Source: Pogostemon cablin (Eukaryota; Streptophyta; Magnoliopsida; Lamiales; Lamiaceae). From it: a stretch of DNA of 64,000 nt. Positions 12,348 to 22,299 of this stretch are shown here, one piece after another (positions within the stretch are counted from its first letter, which is position 1; each line of letters starts with the position of its first letter). The position numbers and the translations under genes were made by a program. The stretch is from assembly GCA_023678885.1 (NCBI GenBank), contig CM042997.1:22946064-23010063 (forward strand). Reading direction: 5' to 3'. Below the pieces are notes generated by a model that was not told where the DNA came from, searched no databases, and saw nothing but the letters and a program-made list of their open reading frames with translations.

Positions 12348-12569
12348 GGGGCTGCTTGGTTTGAATTCTTTAATCGGAACGACAATGAGTATCATTAAGG
12401 AAGTCAATCACAATAAGATGGAGAGTGATTAAAGGTGGAAAGTAGTTATTGAATCAATAAGAATAATTAAGGAATTTTGATTCTCATTAAATCAAACAAA
12501 CATCAACAATGTGAATTAATATATTTTTATTCCCATTAATCTCACCCATTACTCCGACCAAGCAACTCC
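12348..12569. mobile_element. Tourist-type (PIF/Harbinger) MITE
   Basis: The ends GGGGCTGCTTGGT and ACCAAGCAACTCC form a terminal inverted repeat and are flanked by TTA on both sides (12345-12347 and 12570-12572). A 3-bp TTA duplication is typical of PIF/Harbinger elements. The 222-bp interior is non-coding. Confidence 0.8.
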
Positions 12570-13159
12570 TTATTTCATCAACTAATGCTTTAATTTCTCC
12601 AGGGCAATTTAATATAATTGGAGTAGTTAATACGACTGCATATGTTAATGCTTCATTGCTCCCTCTTAGAGCTGTTACACTAATCGAGCCGCTCGTAAGC
12701 TCGGCTCAACTCGTGACTACTCGAGTTCGAGCTCGTCTAAATACTCGGTACATTATCGAGCTGAGCTCGACTCGACTCGATAAGGCTCGATAATAATAAT
12801 AATATAAATATATATATATTATATATTGATAATTATATTAATATAATAATTATTAGGCTCGAAAGCTCGCTAAGGCTCGAAAGCTCGACTCGTTTTCCTT
12901 AAATGAGCCTAGCCGAGCATGAGCTCGAGCTCAGATGAGTAATTTTCGAGTCGAGCTCGAGCTCGCTCGTAAGCTCGGCTCGATAACTACTCAAGCCGAG
13001 CTCGAGTATGCACTACTCACAGGGGCTGCCCTGGGGCGGTGCCGGAGGTGCTCGCAGCACAAGGCTCCACTCCGGGGAGGGCCCCCAAATTTTTTTATTA
13101 TATATTGTATATATGTATTTAATATATATATTTTAAACATGAAACATAAATACTATTGT

Positions 13160-13240
13160 GTACTAGCTCAGTTGTCAACTTGACTTCCCTTCTTACCCTT
13201 TTTGCCAATTCCACACGGGTTCGACTCTTGTGTGCATAAT
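13160..13240 (+). other. tRNA-like A/B-box remnant inside the hAT element
   Basis: TAGCTCAGTTG (near 13164) resembles a pol III A box and GGGTTCGACTC (near 13217) a B box, at about the spacing seen in tRNA genes. No acceptor or anticodon stem can be built, so this is at best a tRNA- or SINE-derived fragment. A second B-box-like GGTTCGA is present on the minus strand near 13389-13397. Confidence 0.4.
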
Positions 13241-13269
13241 AAATCTGCTTCAAATATATATTAATTAAT

Positions 13270-13389
13270 AATTTAATATTATATATAGATTTTTTTCCCT
13301 TTTATATAGAAGTTTTTTTCCAATTAGAAAATTTAATATTATATATAGATTTTTTTCCCTTTTATATAGAAATTTTTTTCCAATTAGAA
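13270..13389. repeat. 60-bp tandem duplication
   Basis: The block starting ATTTAATATTATATATAGAT and ending AATTTTTTTCCAATTAGAA occurs twice with a 60-base offset and only about two base differences. It is a recent local duplication inside the nested hAT-like element. Confidence 0.85.
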
Positions 13390-13840
13390 TCGAACCTGAG
13401 TCTCTCATTTAAGTGAAAAGTCTAGTGGTCAATGGGCCCACCTGGTTAATAGATAATGTTATATATGATAAATATTCTTTGTAATTATAATTTTTTTTCT
13501 TTTATTGATCTTTCCTTTTCTCTATACGTCGTCTTTATTCATTTAAAATTTTTTCTAATCTTTTTTTTAAAAAAAAATTCAATTCGTCTTCTACAATATT
13601 TGTTCAACATAAATTTTGGTGACATTTTTGAGAAGAATCGTGTATTGTTATTTTTTGAACAATGTATTTTAATTTTACATTACACATTCATATTTTAATT
13701 TTATTCTATAATGCGTATTTTTCTTTTCAAATATTTTTAAAATTCTATCGAAATGATTTTATTTCGTAAATTATTCTTAATAGTTGATTACCAATAATGA
13801 TGTGACATATTTTATTATTATATGCCAAATATATTTAATA

Positions 13841-14029
13841 CTCCACCGTTTGCTGATAAGGTATCCATTTGTCATTTTGATCGTTCATTCTAAAGATATT
13901 CATTTTCCCTTTTTAGTATAATGATTCACATGTGTGTCACCACTCACTACTAATACAACTACCCATTTTAATACTTCATAATCTAAAAAAGCAAAACAAA
14001 TGATTATTACCGTAACGAACGGAGGGAGT
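13841..14029. mobile_element. Stowaway-type MITE nested in hAT-like element
   Basis: The ends CTCCACCGTTTGCTGATAAG and AACGAACGGAGGGAG are flanked by TA on each side. Inner sequence has the usual Stowaway wording (GGTATCCATTTGTCATTTTG). This is the innermost layer of a three-level nest. Confidence 0.75.
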
Positions 14030-14217
14030 ATATTTTATTATTATTTTATACGTTGTATATGAAAATAAAAGGCCTAAAAATATTTTGCACCGAGCCCCTC
14101 AAATTAATGGACCGGCCCTAACTACTCGAGCTCGCTCGGCTCGTTTAACAGGTCTTCATAACAGTGAAATACTTTCCGACACCAAGTTGAGGCCTTGGCC
14201 CAGCGAAAAGCCCAATT

Positions 14218-14371
14218 TTTTATTTTATTTTATTTTTTTTAATATCGAGGTTCCGGGCTTACGCCCGACTAGTCCTCGAGGAAACAGTCTCGGCCCCTCA
14301 GAACTGCCTCCAGGTAAACCGCGGTAACCACACAATGGATCCCAAGTAATATCTTTAACTACTGCCTCCAC
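14218..14371 (-). mobile_element. Probable SINE with 14-bp target duplication
   Basis: The insert lies between two exact copies of CGAAAAGCCCAATT (14204-14217 and 14372-14385). On the minus strand it ends in an A-rich tail of TAAAA repeats beside the duplication. It carries TCGAGGACTAGTCGGGCGTA and AGCCCGGA, wording I associate with tRNA-derived plant SINEs. A target duplication of this length with a 3' A-rich tail fits target-primed reverse transcription. The 5' head lacks a clear A box, so the copy may be truncated. Confidence 0.65.
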
Positions 14372-14385
14372 CGAAAAGCCCAATT

Positions 14386-15490
14386 ATATTTGGACAGTTG
14401 ATATTCCAAGCCCAAACAAAGTAATATTGCTACCAAATCAGCAATTCTTATAATCTCATCATATTTTACTTTCACCCTACATAAATAATAGAATGCTATA
14501 TGATTGATGGAATTGAATCATAAAAAAATAGTACTTCCGTCCAAAAAAAAAATAAATGTCTATCTATTTGGGATGGAGAGGGAGTATGTATTTGAATGTA
14601 ATGGCAATATTTCAATCTATATGAGTGACAAGCTTGCCTTGAATGATTCTAGTCATGCAATTATGAAATATAAGTTTTTAAAAAAAGTATAAAATATATA
14701 AACGGCTAACCAATTTTGTTTCTCTAATTCTATGGTATTTCCTTTATTAACACACATTACATTGTTGTAGTACTGTTTTATACACGTAGTAATAAGTGAA
14801 GAGATCTGATTAGTAGACAGTAGAATAATTAGTAGTAATAATGAGCTAGTCTCTAAGAAGATTAATAGGTTCTTAAAAATGGTGACTACAGACACTAATT
14901 AGATTTGATTATAAATGCTCTTTTAATTACATTTAAAAACAATCAAAATATATTTATCTATTTGAAGGAGTCATTAATATAGAATTATTAATATGATCAT
15001 TGATCAACATGCATGCACTTCCCACTTAAAATGATAGATGTAAATATAGTCTAATTACTAATAAATACATTATATAATATAATTATTGATAAATATATAA
15101 CGCTTTTTTTTTGCATTATTCTTATTTATAACGATTAATATTTAACGTTTGCACTTAACAATAGTTTCATTGTACACTAATGTGCACTAAATCAGATAAT
15201 GAATGAGAGATTTAAGGAACAACTTTTCTTCAATTTAATCGTGCATGTATTTTCTATTTCTCTCTTAATAATGCGCACTAATGTACATTATAATTGAAAA
15301 TTTAATAGTGCATTTATTTCTTTCTTATGAATGCACACTACTTTATATTAGTAAGAATATTTAATCATGTATTTTTATTTTCTCTACACACTAATGTGGA
15401 ATGCACATTATTTTTGTTTTTTCAGTTTGATTGAAAGATAATGGGTGAGAAATTTACTATAATAAATCGAATAAAAATGAAAATTATATA
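14386..15490. other. AT-rich spacer with a 54-bp Stowaway relic
   Basis: No gene is supported. At 14531-14584 a very short piece with ends GTACTTCCGTCC and GGATGGAGAGGGAG, flanked by TA, looks like a collapsed Stowaway MITE. The rest is AT-rich sequence with scattered repeats of the words AATGTGCACTA and AATGCACA (15170-15420). Confidence 0.5.
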
Positions 15491-15753
15491 TTCTCTCCGT
15501 CCCAAAGATATTGACACACTTTTTTTTTTGAGTTGTCCCATAGAAATTGACATATTTTCTTTTTAAGTGGGACCCACACAAAATAATTTATTTTATTTAT
15601 TTACATGGGCCCACACATACATCACATTCAATACTAATGCAACTACCCACTACACATTAAATATTATTTCTCTTACTTCACTTACATTAAATTATTATAT
15701 TCCTTAATCTCCATGCAAAAAAAATATATCAAATTGTTATGGAGCGGAGGGAG
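15491..15753. mobile_element. Stowaway-type MITE
   Basis: Ends TTCTCTCCGTCCCAAAG and TTATGGAGCGGAGGGAG flanked by TA (15489-15490, 15754-15755). Length is 263 bp, non-coding. Confidence 0.85.
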
Positions 15754-15924
15754 TAAATTTTTGGAAAATTATGTGAACTCCTTGGGCTGGGCATTCTTTT
15801 GATATATGCTCCTACATAAAACAAAGTTGTTACATTGTAAAATAAGAACTCGGTCGGAATTACGGAAAAATAAAAAAAAAAAGAAAAAAAAAAGTCGGAT
15901 AAATTTAAATGCAAATATTTTCCA

Positions 15925-16235
15925 CATAATTAACACGTCATGTAAAGGTCAGCGTAGCGTCAGAAAAATGCTACGTGTCACGTAATGATTGGTGAGTGTG
16001 AAAGCCAAACGGGGCGACGCAACGCAATGAATGTGTGGGGCGGAGGCGTAAAGTCTGGCCAAGCGGTTATCGGTTTTGGGGACCCACCTTGGGGAGAAAT
16101 TCTAGAGGACATCGCTGTCAGCTTTTCGTGCTGTACCCAATCATCCACGCCTCGCCACGTGGGATTTGACAGCTGTCACGGTCAATCACCTTCCGTCAAC
16201 GCCAGTCATCACACGCCCATTTTTTGACACTCCTG
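15925..16235. promoter_or_regulatory. Orphan promoter-like island with ACGT-core and TALE-type sites
   Basis: A block of higher GC content with clustered candidate transcription-factor sites: ACACGTCA (15933-15940), CTACGTGTCACGTAA (15971-15985), the palindromic G-box CCACGTGG (16155-16162) and the palindrome TGACAGCTGTCA (16167-16178). ACGT cores are bound by plant bZIP/bHLH factors and TGACAG-type sites by KNOX/TALE homeodomains; that is general knowledge, not shown here. No coding sequence follows on either strand, so it may be a detached promoter or captured fragment. Confidence 0.35.
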
Positions 16236-16349
16236 ACTTTCTTTGCTCGCCGAGTTTTTCATCTATCAATAATAAAAAAAAAAAATTAAGAACATTGCAA
16301 ACATCCTCTCTTCAATTTAAAGGCATATTTTTTTTAGTAGAAAGATCAC

Positions 16350-16803
16350 ATGCATATTTTATCATTCACTAACAATACAATTATTAACTATGTACTTTTC
16401 TTTTCCTATTCTTCTCTAAAAGTCTCATTTTCTTATTTACATTTATATACATGAAATTCATACACACCCACTAATATGATTTAAATATAGAGTCCACACT
16501 CTTACCGATACAATTATTCATTATTCACTGTACATTAAATAATTTATACCTTTAATCCACGTGTAAAAGACAAAATACCCTATTTGGGTGGGACGGAAGG
16601 AGTATAAAATAATGTTTCTTTCGTCCCATCAATAAGTTCCGATTTTACTATATTGAGTGTTGTTATATTCAAAGATCCTCAATTTCCCCATATGACTAAT
16701 TATTCACTACTAATATAACTACTCACTCTGTAAAAAGAAATAAAAATACTTTTTAATCGACGTGTAAAAAGGAAATAAAAACTTACGGATGGGATAGAGA
16801 GAA
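16350..16803. mobile_element. Two adjacent Stowaway-like MITE copies
   Basis: The first copy has a clear right end (GGTGGGACGGAAGGAG, TA at 16603-16604) but its left end is not resolved. The second runs about 16614-16803 with ends TTCTTTCGTCCCATCAATAA and TTACGGATGGGATAGAGAG. Both share internal words with other copies in the window (CATTAAATAA, CCACGTGTAAAA). Confidence 0.6.
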
Positions 16804-16923
16804 TAATATTCTTTAATCAACGTACCAAAAACAAATGAGGATGTTAGCACTGAATCAAAGAATATGTTGTTTAGAATTTTTTTTCTTTTTAAATTTATAC
16901 TCCGTCCGACCCAGTATAAGGTA

Positions 16924-17399
16924 TGTTCCATCCGTCCCGTTTTAAAGTTTACGTTGATTTTTGCACTGAAATTAAGGAATGTATTATTTTATTGTGCAGT
17001 GAGGTGAGATAAATAATATTTTAATATAAAGTGCGTAGGTATATTAATGTGACGTGTGGACCCATGGATAAAAAATAATTAATTTGTGTGCATTTCATCT
17101 ACCAAAAAGGAAAAGGCAAAGACTTGTGTGAGATAACTTGTATAATGAAAAGTGATACTACTTAATTAATGAAAAGTAATAATACTATTTTATGAACAGT
17201 TTATGATATATTAAATGAAAAGTGATAATATTTTATAACGAAAGTAATAACTAATTTAAAAAGTGTAGAATAGTCTCACGCAAGACTTACCCAAAGGAAA
17301 ATATAAGGATTGAAATTAGACACCCAAATTGAAAATATAAGGATTGAAATTAGACGCCCAAATTGAAAATACTTAAAAATTAAAATGAGAAGGATGGAG
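16924..17399. mobile_element. Stowaway-like element carrying a Mutator-type MITE
   Basis: The left end TTCCATCCGTCCCGTTTTAA and right end AAATGAGAAGGATGGAG are imperfect inverted repeats next to TA. The interior is interrupted by the 17115-17292 insertion. After it lies a 34-bp tandem duplication (ATAAGGATTGAAATTAGAC twice, 17302-17369). Confidence 0.6.
17115..17292. mobile_element. Mutator-type MITE (GTCTCACG family), 178 bp
   Basis: Bounded by exact 9-bp copies of AAAGGAAAA (17106-17114 and 17293-17301), the target-duplication length of Mutator-like elements. The left end GGCAAAGACTTGTGTGAGA pairs with the right end GTCTCACGCAAGACTTACCC. Inner words GAAAAGTGATAAT are shared with the copies at 28462 and 39213. 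Confidence 0.85.
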
Positions 17400-17401
17400 T
17401 A

Positions 17402-18068
17402 CATTTTTCATTTTTATTTATCCCAAAATAAAATATAATTTTTTTCTTTTTGATAAATGAGATCTAACACAAAACAATTAATAATATAATTAAATGAGAC
17501 TCACACATTATATTATATTAATATAATAACTCACTATATATTTAAATATGTAGTATTATACCATGTTTAGATAGAGATATCCTGCAAAATTTGCTTATAC
17601 AGAAATATGTTTCATGGCATGTGCTGTATTTCAATTACAGATGTAATTTTATTAGTAAACTCACTCAAAATGTCTCATTTAATAATCCTTTAGCTATTGA
17701 CTCGAACAATAAATAGTCTATAATTATAACTTGCATTTTAACTCAATCCAATGTGTGTTTGCACTGAAATTCCTGCAAGTAATATTCCACCACATTTCAT
17801 TTCGCATAAAAATCAACTTTTATGATCAATTAGCCCATTTTATCAGGCTTTTTCCACAATTTTATTATTTATTCATTATTTCATATTATAAAAATCACAT
17901 AAAAATATAAAAATAAATTAGGTTCTCAAATTAACCCACCCATTTAAAACTTGTCAGCGGCGCAAATGATCCGCTTCACTAATAATTCAAATCACTCCAA
18001 CTCATCATTTGTTAGATAATGTTGAGTTGTTGTTAGTCAGCCCATTAATCTATTTTGATATTTCTACA

Positions 18069-18128
<60 letters not shown>

Positions 18129-18710
18129 TAAATAAATATTATGGAGTATTGAATATATCTATAAACTATTAATTTTTTTTAACTTTAATAATTTATTTTT
18201 AGAATATTAGTATTTTTGTCTATAAGAAGGATTTCAAATAAGATCAAGAATCTGAAAATCCTTACGATAAAATTAGAAAAATATCAAATTCAAATTTATT
18301 ATTTGAAATTTATTCATTTAAAATTGTGAACTTAAAAATAAATTCATTAATTTCATAATGTATCCAAACTAAAAGGAGGGATTTAAAGAGTGGATATAAA
18401 ACCTACCGTCCAAACACAACCTAATAATTTTGTATGATTCTCATTTGTAAATAATAATATTTTCTTAGATTTTATTTTGTCTAACATCAATGTATCTATT
18501 TTTTTTTTCAGGTGGATTTGAGTGCATTATTATTTTATATGTAGTGGGTAGTTGTATTAGTAGAGAATATGTGTCCTATATTTTATTTGTATTAGTAGAG
18601 GGTGTGTGTCTCATATGTCTAAAAAAGAAAATAGATAGATTAAGGATGAACGGTCCAAAAATAATAAAATTGAAAGATTAAAGATGTACGAAGGTAAAAC
18701 TCCTTAAATA
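17402..18710. other. AT-rich spacer with a TA microsatellite
   Basis: No gene is supported. About 18067-18138 is a near-perfect palindrome: TTTATTTATTTA, then about 20 TA units (18079-18118), then AAATAAATAAATAAATAAATA. It should extrude as a cruciform or hairpin. The stretch 18240-18420 has several copies of AAATTTATTCATTTAAAATT-like words. Confidence 0.6.
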
Positions 18711-18980
18711 GAATTTTATCAATACAGGGCCTGAAAAATGGGTAGTCTATCAATTCGAGGCTTGAATTATGTATACTATCGATTAGAGGTCTGAATTATG
18801 TAAAATATCAATTCATGCCTGAACTTAGGCCTTAAATTGATAAAATACGTGATAATATTTGACAAATTCAGGCCTTGGATTGATAGTTTTACATATTTCA
18901 GGCCTTGAATTGATAGAAAAAATAATTCAAGCCCTAATTGATAGTTTACCCATAATTCGGGTCTTGAATTAATAAAACTC
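18711..18980. repeat. Alternating-orientation repeat of CAGGCCTTGAATTGATA
   Basis: The word CAGGCCTTGAATTGATAG and its reverse complement recur in mixed orientation with short spacers: CTATCAATTCGAGGCTTGAA (near 18747), ATTCAGGCCTTGGATTGATA (near 18868), TTCAGGCCTTGAATTGATAG (near 18898), then GCCCTAATTGATAG and GGGTCTTGAATTAATA. The left half reads largely as the inverse of the right half, so the whole can fold back on itself. It is probably a MITE-like inverted repeat; the ends are not resolved. Confidence 0.6.
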
Positions 18981-19120
18981 CTTAAACGTAACATTAAATA
19001 TTACTTTTTTCGGAGTATTGAATTATTACATTTTCAAATAATATTATTACCCATCTTCCTAGGTTTGTAGCAAAACCATAATATAACAAAGACGTGTAAC
19101 AATATTAATTCAATTTAGTA

Positions 19121-19370
19121 ATTGTTCATTATTTTAAAAAGTAATACTTCATAGGGGCTGAATATTCACATCCCAAAATCACTAAATGTACTCTATAAAT
19201 GTTTAAATTAAAATATCATTAATATCCTTATATAATTATTCATACTTCAAAATTTTGAATTGTTCATTATTTATAAAAGTAATACTTCATAGGGGCTGAA
19301 TATTCGCATCCTAAAATCACTAAACGTACCCCATAAATGCTTACATTAAAATATCATTAATATCCTTATA
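19121..19370. repeat. 138-bp tandem duplication cut by a MITE
   Basis: ATTGTTCATTATTT at 19121 and again at 19259 begin two copies that share AAGTAATACTTCATAGGGGC, CTGAATATTC and AAAATATCATTAATATCCTT. The second copy stops at 19370, where a Stowaway terminus (CTCCCTCCGG) begins. Confidence 0.8.
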
Positions 19371-19560
19371 CTCCCTCCGGTCACTTACAAGGTATCAATT
19401 TTATTATTTTGGGCGTCCATTTAAAAAATATTCATATTGCATAGCCCACCACTTCCCTCTAATACAATTAATTCGATATTAATGATAAAAAAATATCCAT
19501 ATTCCATAGCCCACCATTTCCCTCTAATACAAAGAATCATATACTAATGATCATCTCTTT
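19371..19560. mobile_element. Stowaway-like MITE, left end only
   Basis: The left end CTCCCTCCGGTCACTTACAA sits after TA. Internally the block CATAGCCCACC(A)CTTCCCTCTAATAC is present twice (19439-19467 and 19506-19531). No matching right end is seen, so the copy is truncated or rearranged. Confidence 0.5.
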
Positions 19561-19973
19561 CATTGCCCAATAATTCTGTTTGATACGCCCTAAACTCGGA
19601 TTTCCCTTTCTTATATGGAATCTGTTTCAACAGTGGAGAAGTGGCAATTGAGGGTTTAAAATATAAATAAAATTCAGAAAAAAAAAAAGAGTGCAGCGGC
19701 AGCAATGGGGCTGATCTAAAATTGGCCAAAATAGGATTCAGAAAAATTGTAAGGATGTTATTGACCATTAATGGTGATTGGTGAACCATTAGAATTCAAA
19801 AAAGATCCTTGCTGATGGTAGTGAAGATCTATATATAGGCATCAACAATTATCATTGCAAGGGACGATCTTCATCACACCTGCAGTAAGATTTGCCTTAG
19901 CATGAGACGGTTGTAATTATTCATCAAAGTGTTGTAATTAAAGGGTAAAATTAATTATCTTATTTGGGATATA
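19561..19973. other. Intergenic spacer
   Basis: No supported gene. The reverse-strand frame across 19544-19789 has no recognisable motif. Confidence 0.5.
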
Positions 19974-20292
19974 CACTACAAAAAAAAAAACTGTTTTTTA
20001 TCAACGGAATATAAAGTCTTAATTCCATTGTTAAATTCGTTTACCAACGGATGAGCAACGGAATCTATTGGTAAAGTGGTGGTTGATAAATTTTTAGCAA
20101 CGAAAAATCAATTCTATTGGTAAATAATTCCGTTGGTAGTCTCGTTGCTAATTACCAACGAATTGAATTCCGTTACTAAAATAGAGAATAAATCCGTTGG
20201 CTCAACATTTTTCTTGCTAATTCATTGGTAATTACCAACATATTGAATTCCGTTGGTAAATTCGGTTGCTAAAAAATACTTTTTTTGTAGTG
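19974..20292. mobile_element. CACTA-type (En/Spm) MITE
   Basis: It begins CACTACAAAAAAAAAAAC and ends TTTTTTTGTAGTG, the CACTA termini. The interior has repeated subterminal words in both orientations (ATTCCGTTGGTA and TTACCAACG, at least six copies), as in CACTA elements. Flanking triplets are ATA and GTA, so the 3-bp target duplication is imperfect. Confidence 0.85.
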
Positions 20293-21519
20293 GTATGTTT
20301 AGTAATATTTATCTACATTAATTAAATATATTAGGGTGTATTTAATAATTAGGATATGTTTAGTAATTTTGGAGTATAAATAGACCCTTATTTAATATTT
20401 TTACATTTTCTATATATTTATTAGTTTTTATTAAAGATATTATTTTCTTTTCCTTAAAAATATTTATTACTTTTTAGTTATAATACGAATTATTATACAA
20501 TAATTTATTACGTCTCTATCAATATTTTTCATTAATTTAACTTCCATCTTTTATTAAAATGTAACATTTTCATTCGTCTTGTGAAAGTCTTGCAGTAAAA
20601 CATTCTCATCATGTGTGTTTGTCTGCAAGAAATGATATATTTTTCTTCTTCTTAATACTTAACTTGTTTAAATGAAACATCAAATTTATAAACTTGGTAA
20701 AAAATGCATCAAAAGTTCAAAAGCACAAATTAGCATATAATCAGTTACTGCAATTCGTTGAAAACTTCATATAAAAAATTAATACAGGCTAAATCAGTCT
20801 TCAAAGTATATAATATTTGAAGTTTAATGTTCAAATTAATTAATTTATTACACATTATATAATTATTAAATAATAATTAATTAATAATGAACGAATTGCA
20901 ACTTTCTTCATTAATAACCCTTTATTTCCCTTTCTCCTTTCTCCCACCTATATTCCTTAATTATCATTTTATCATTTATTGGGTAGCTGATCACACCAAG
21001 ACTTAGCAGCTATCTTTCATTCTTTCTAAAGAAACAACAATAAATGACACTTGTTGTATGATTTGTTTACTGTTCTCAAAATTAATTTTTTATTTTCTAA
21101 ATTCATATTTAGGTTTTAAAAACCACCACACTAATACTTTTTTTTTATTATACTAACCTTTCATACATCATCTTTTGTTCAATTAATACTCCTATTTATA
21201 TCTACTTTACTTCAATGCTCTTTTTATATAAATTAGTAATATTTTTTAAAATATTTATTTGATATAAAATTAAAACTTACTATTATACAAAAAATTTAAA
21301 CCAAATGGAGGTGATATCCTGTGTATTCGATTGTGTAGAGTTAATTTCTATACACTCTATTTATATTAGTTTTATTAAATAATATATATGTATATATTTT
21401 TTTTAATGTATGTACTCTTTTTTAATATTCAATTGTTCATTAAAAAAATAATAAAAAACTCATTAAAATTATTTAAAAATGTATACTGTAAAATTTTATT
21501 TATGTATACTATATTTTTA

Positions 21520-21593
<74 letters not shown>

Positions 21594-21751
21594 TAGGCGC
21601 ATCGACTAATATCCGTGCATCGTATGCACATATTTTCCATTACTTATTGATCTGATTTCATGGGTTAATTTCATGAAACACAAGCTCATAATTAAAAACC
21701 CGTCGTATCGAATGAGTCACACTAAAAATTTAGTTAATTACGTTTTAACTA
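20293..21751. other. AT-rich spacer with an AT microsatellite
   Basis: No gene is supported. 21522-21589 is an uninterrupted AT dinucleotide run of about 33 units. Confidence 0.6.
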
Positions 21752-21998
21752 AGTCAAAAGCTTATGCACCCTTGGGACAGGAATACGGTTCGTGTCTCAA
21801 TGTAAACACAACCATTTTCTTCCATATTCTATTTAAAGCTATGTATTACTAGAGAGGTTAAATTATAAAAGGGTACGGAAATTGTAAAGGGGCACGAATT
21901 TAAATCCGTGTGCTATTTAAAGTTATGTATTACTAGAGAGGTTAAATTACAAAAGGGTACGGAAATTGAAAAGGGCACGAATTTGAGCGCACAAAAGA
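21752..21998 (+). repeat. Dispersed repeat GGCAAAAGCTCATG family, copy 2, internally duplicated
   Basis: It shares AAAGCTTATGC, GTGTCTCAATGTAAACACAA and GGGCACGAATTT with the copies at 8907 and 43138. The block TATGTATTACTAGAGAGGTT with the following AAAAGGGTACGGAAATTG occurs twice (about 21840 and 21925). Just beyond, GACTTACTCTCTAACTAAT is duplicated in tandem (21999-22036). Confidence 0.7.
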
Positions 21999-22299
21999 CT
22001 TACTCTCTAACTAATAAGACTTACTCTCTAACTAATATGAGAGGACATGATTTAATTAAGTATTATTCATAGATTTACTTTGAATAAATATAAAAATCAA
22101 ATTGGTGGTGGAAAATAACTAAAATAAGTACTCCATGTAACACGGTTTGGTGCTGACTAATGGACTATTAATTTCCTCAAAAAATATAAATAAATAAATT
22201 CAAGTGTTTTCCTTAAACAGAAACAAAACAAAAGGAAATACTACAATAATAAATAAAAGTTGACTTAGTAAAAAAGGATAATAAATCACACAGGTCGCG

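Larger units (their letters stand above)
13019..14119. mobile_element. hAT-like element nested in the GCTCG element
   Basis: It begins CAGGGGCTGCCCTGGGGCGG and ends GGACCGGCCCTA, an imperfect inverted match. It is bounded by CACTACTC (13011-13018) and AACTACTC (14120-14127), an 8-bp target duplication with one mismatch, as expected for hAT. The subterminal parts pair loosely (GGGCCCCCAAATTTTT against CACCGAGCCCCTCAAAT). No transposase is encoded. The interior holds a 60-bp tandem duplication, two tRNA-like pol III box remnants and a Stowaway MITE. Confidence 0.75.
12671..14151. mobile_element. GCTCG-rich hAT-like element (outer, interrupted)
   Basis: Dense GCTCG/CGAGC motifs fill 12690-13010, with a TA-rich centre near 12790-12850, and resume at 14127-14145 after a 1.1-kb insertion. 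The outer ends CTGTTACACTAATCGAGCC and GGCTCGTTTAACAG form an imperfect terminal inverted repeat. Flanking 8-mers are only partly alike, so superfamily assignment is tentative. The high self-complementarity predicts strong secondary structure. Confidence 0.6.

Noticed and set aside
13160..13400. tRNA genes
   Set aside because: A- and B-box words are present, but no cloverleaf, acceptor stem or anticodon arm can be formed.
15985..16372. Open frames over the G-box island
   Set aside because: No start context, no family motifs, and composition consistent with a regulatory region rather than coding sequence.
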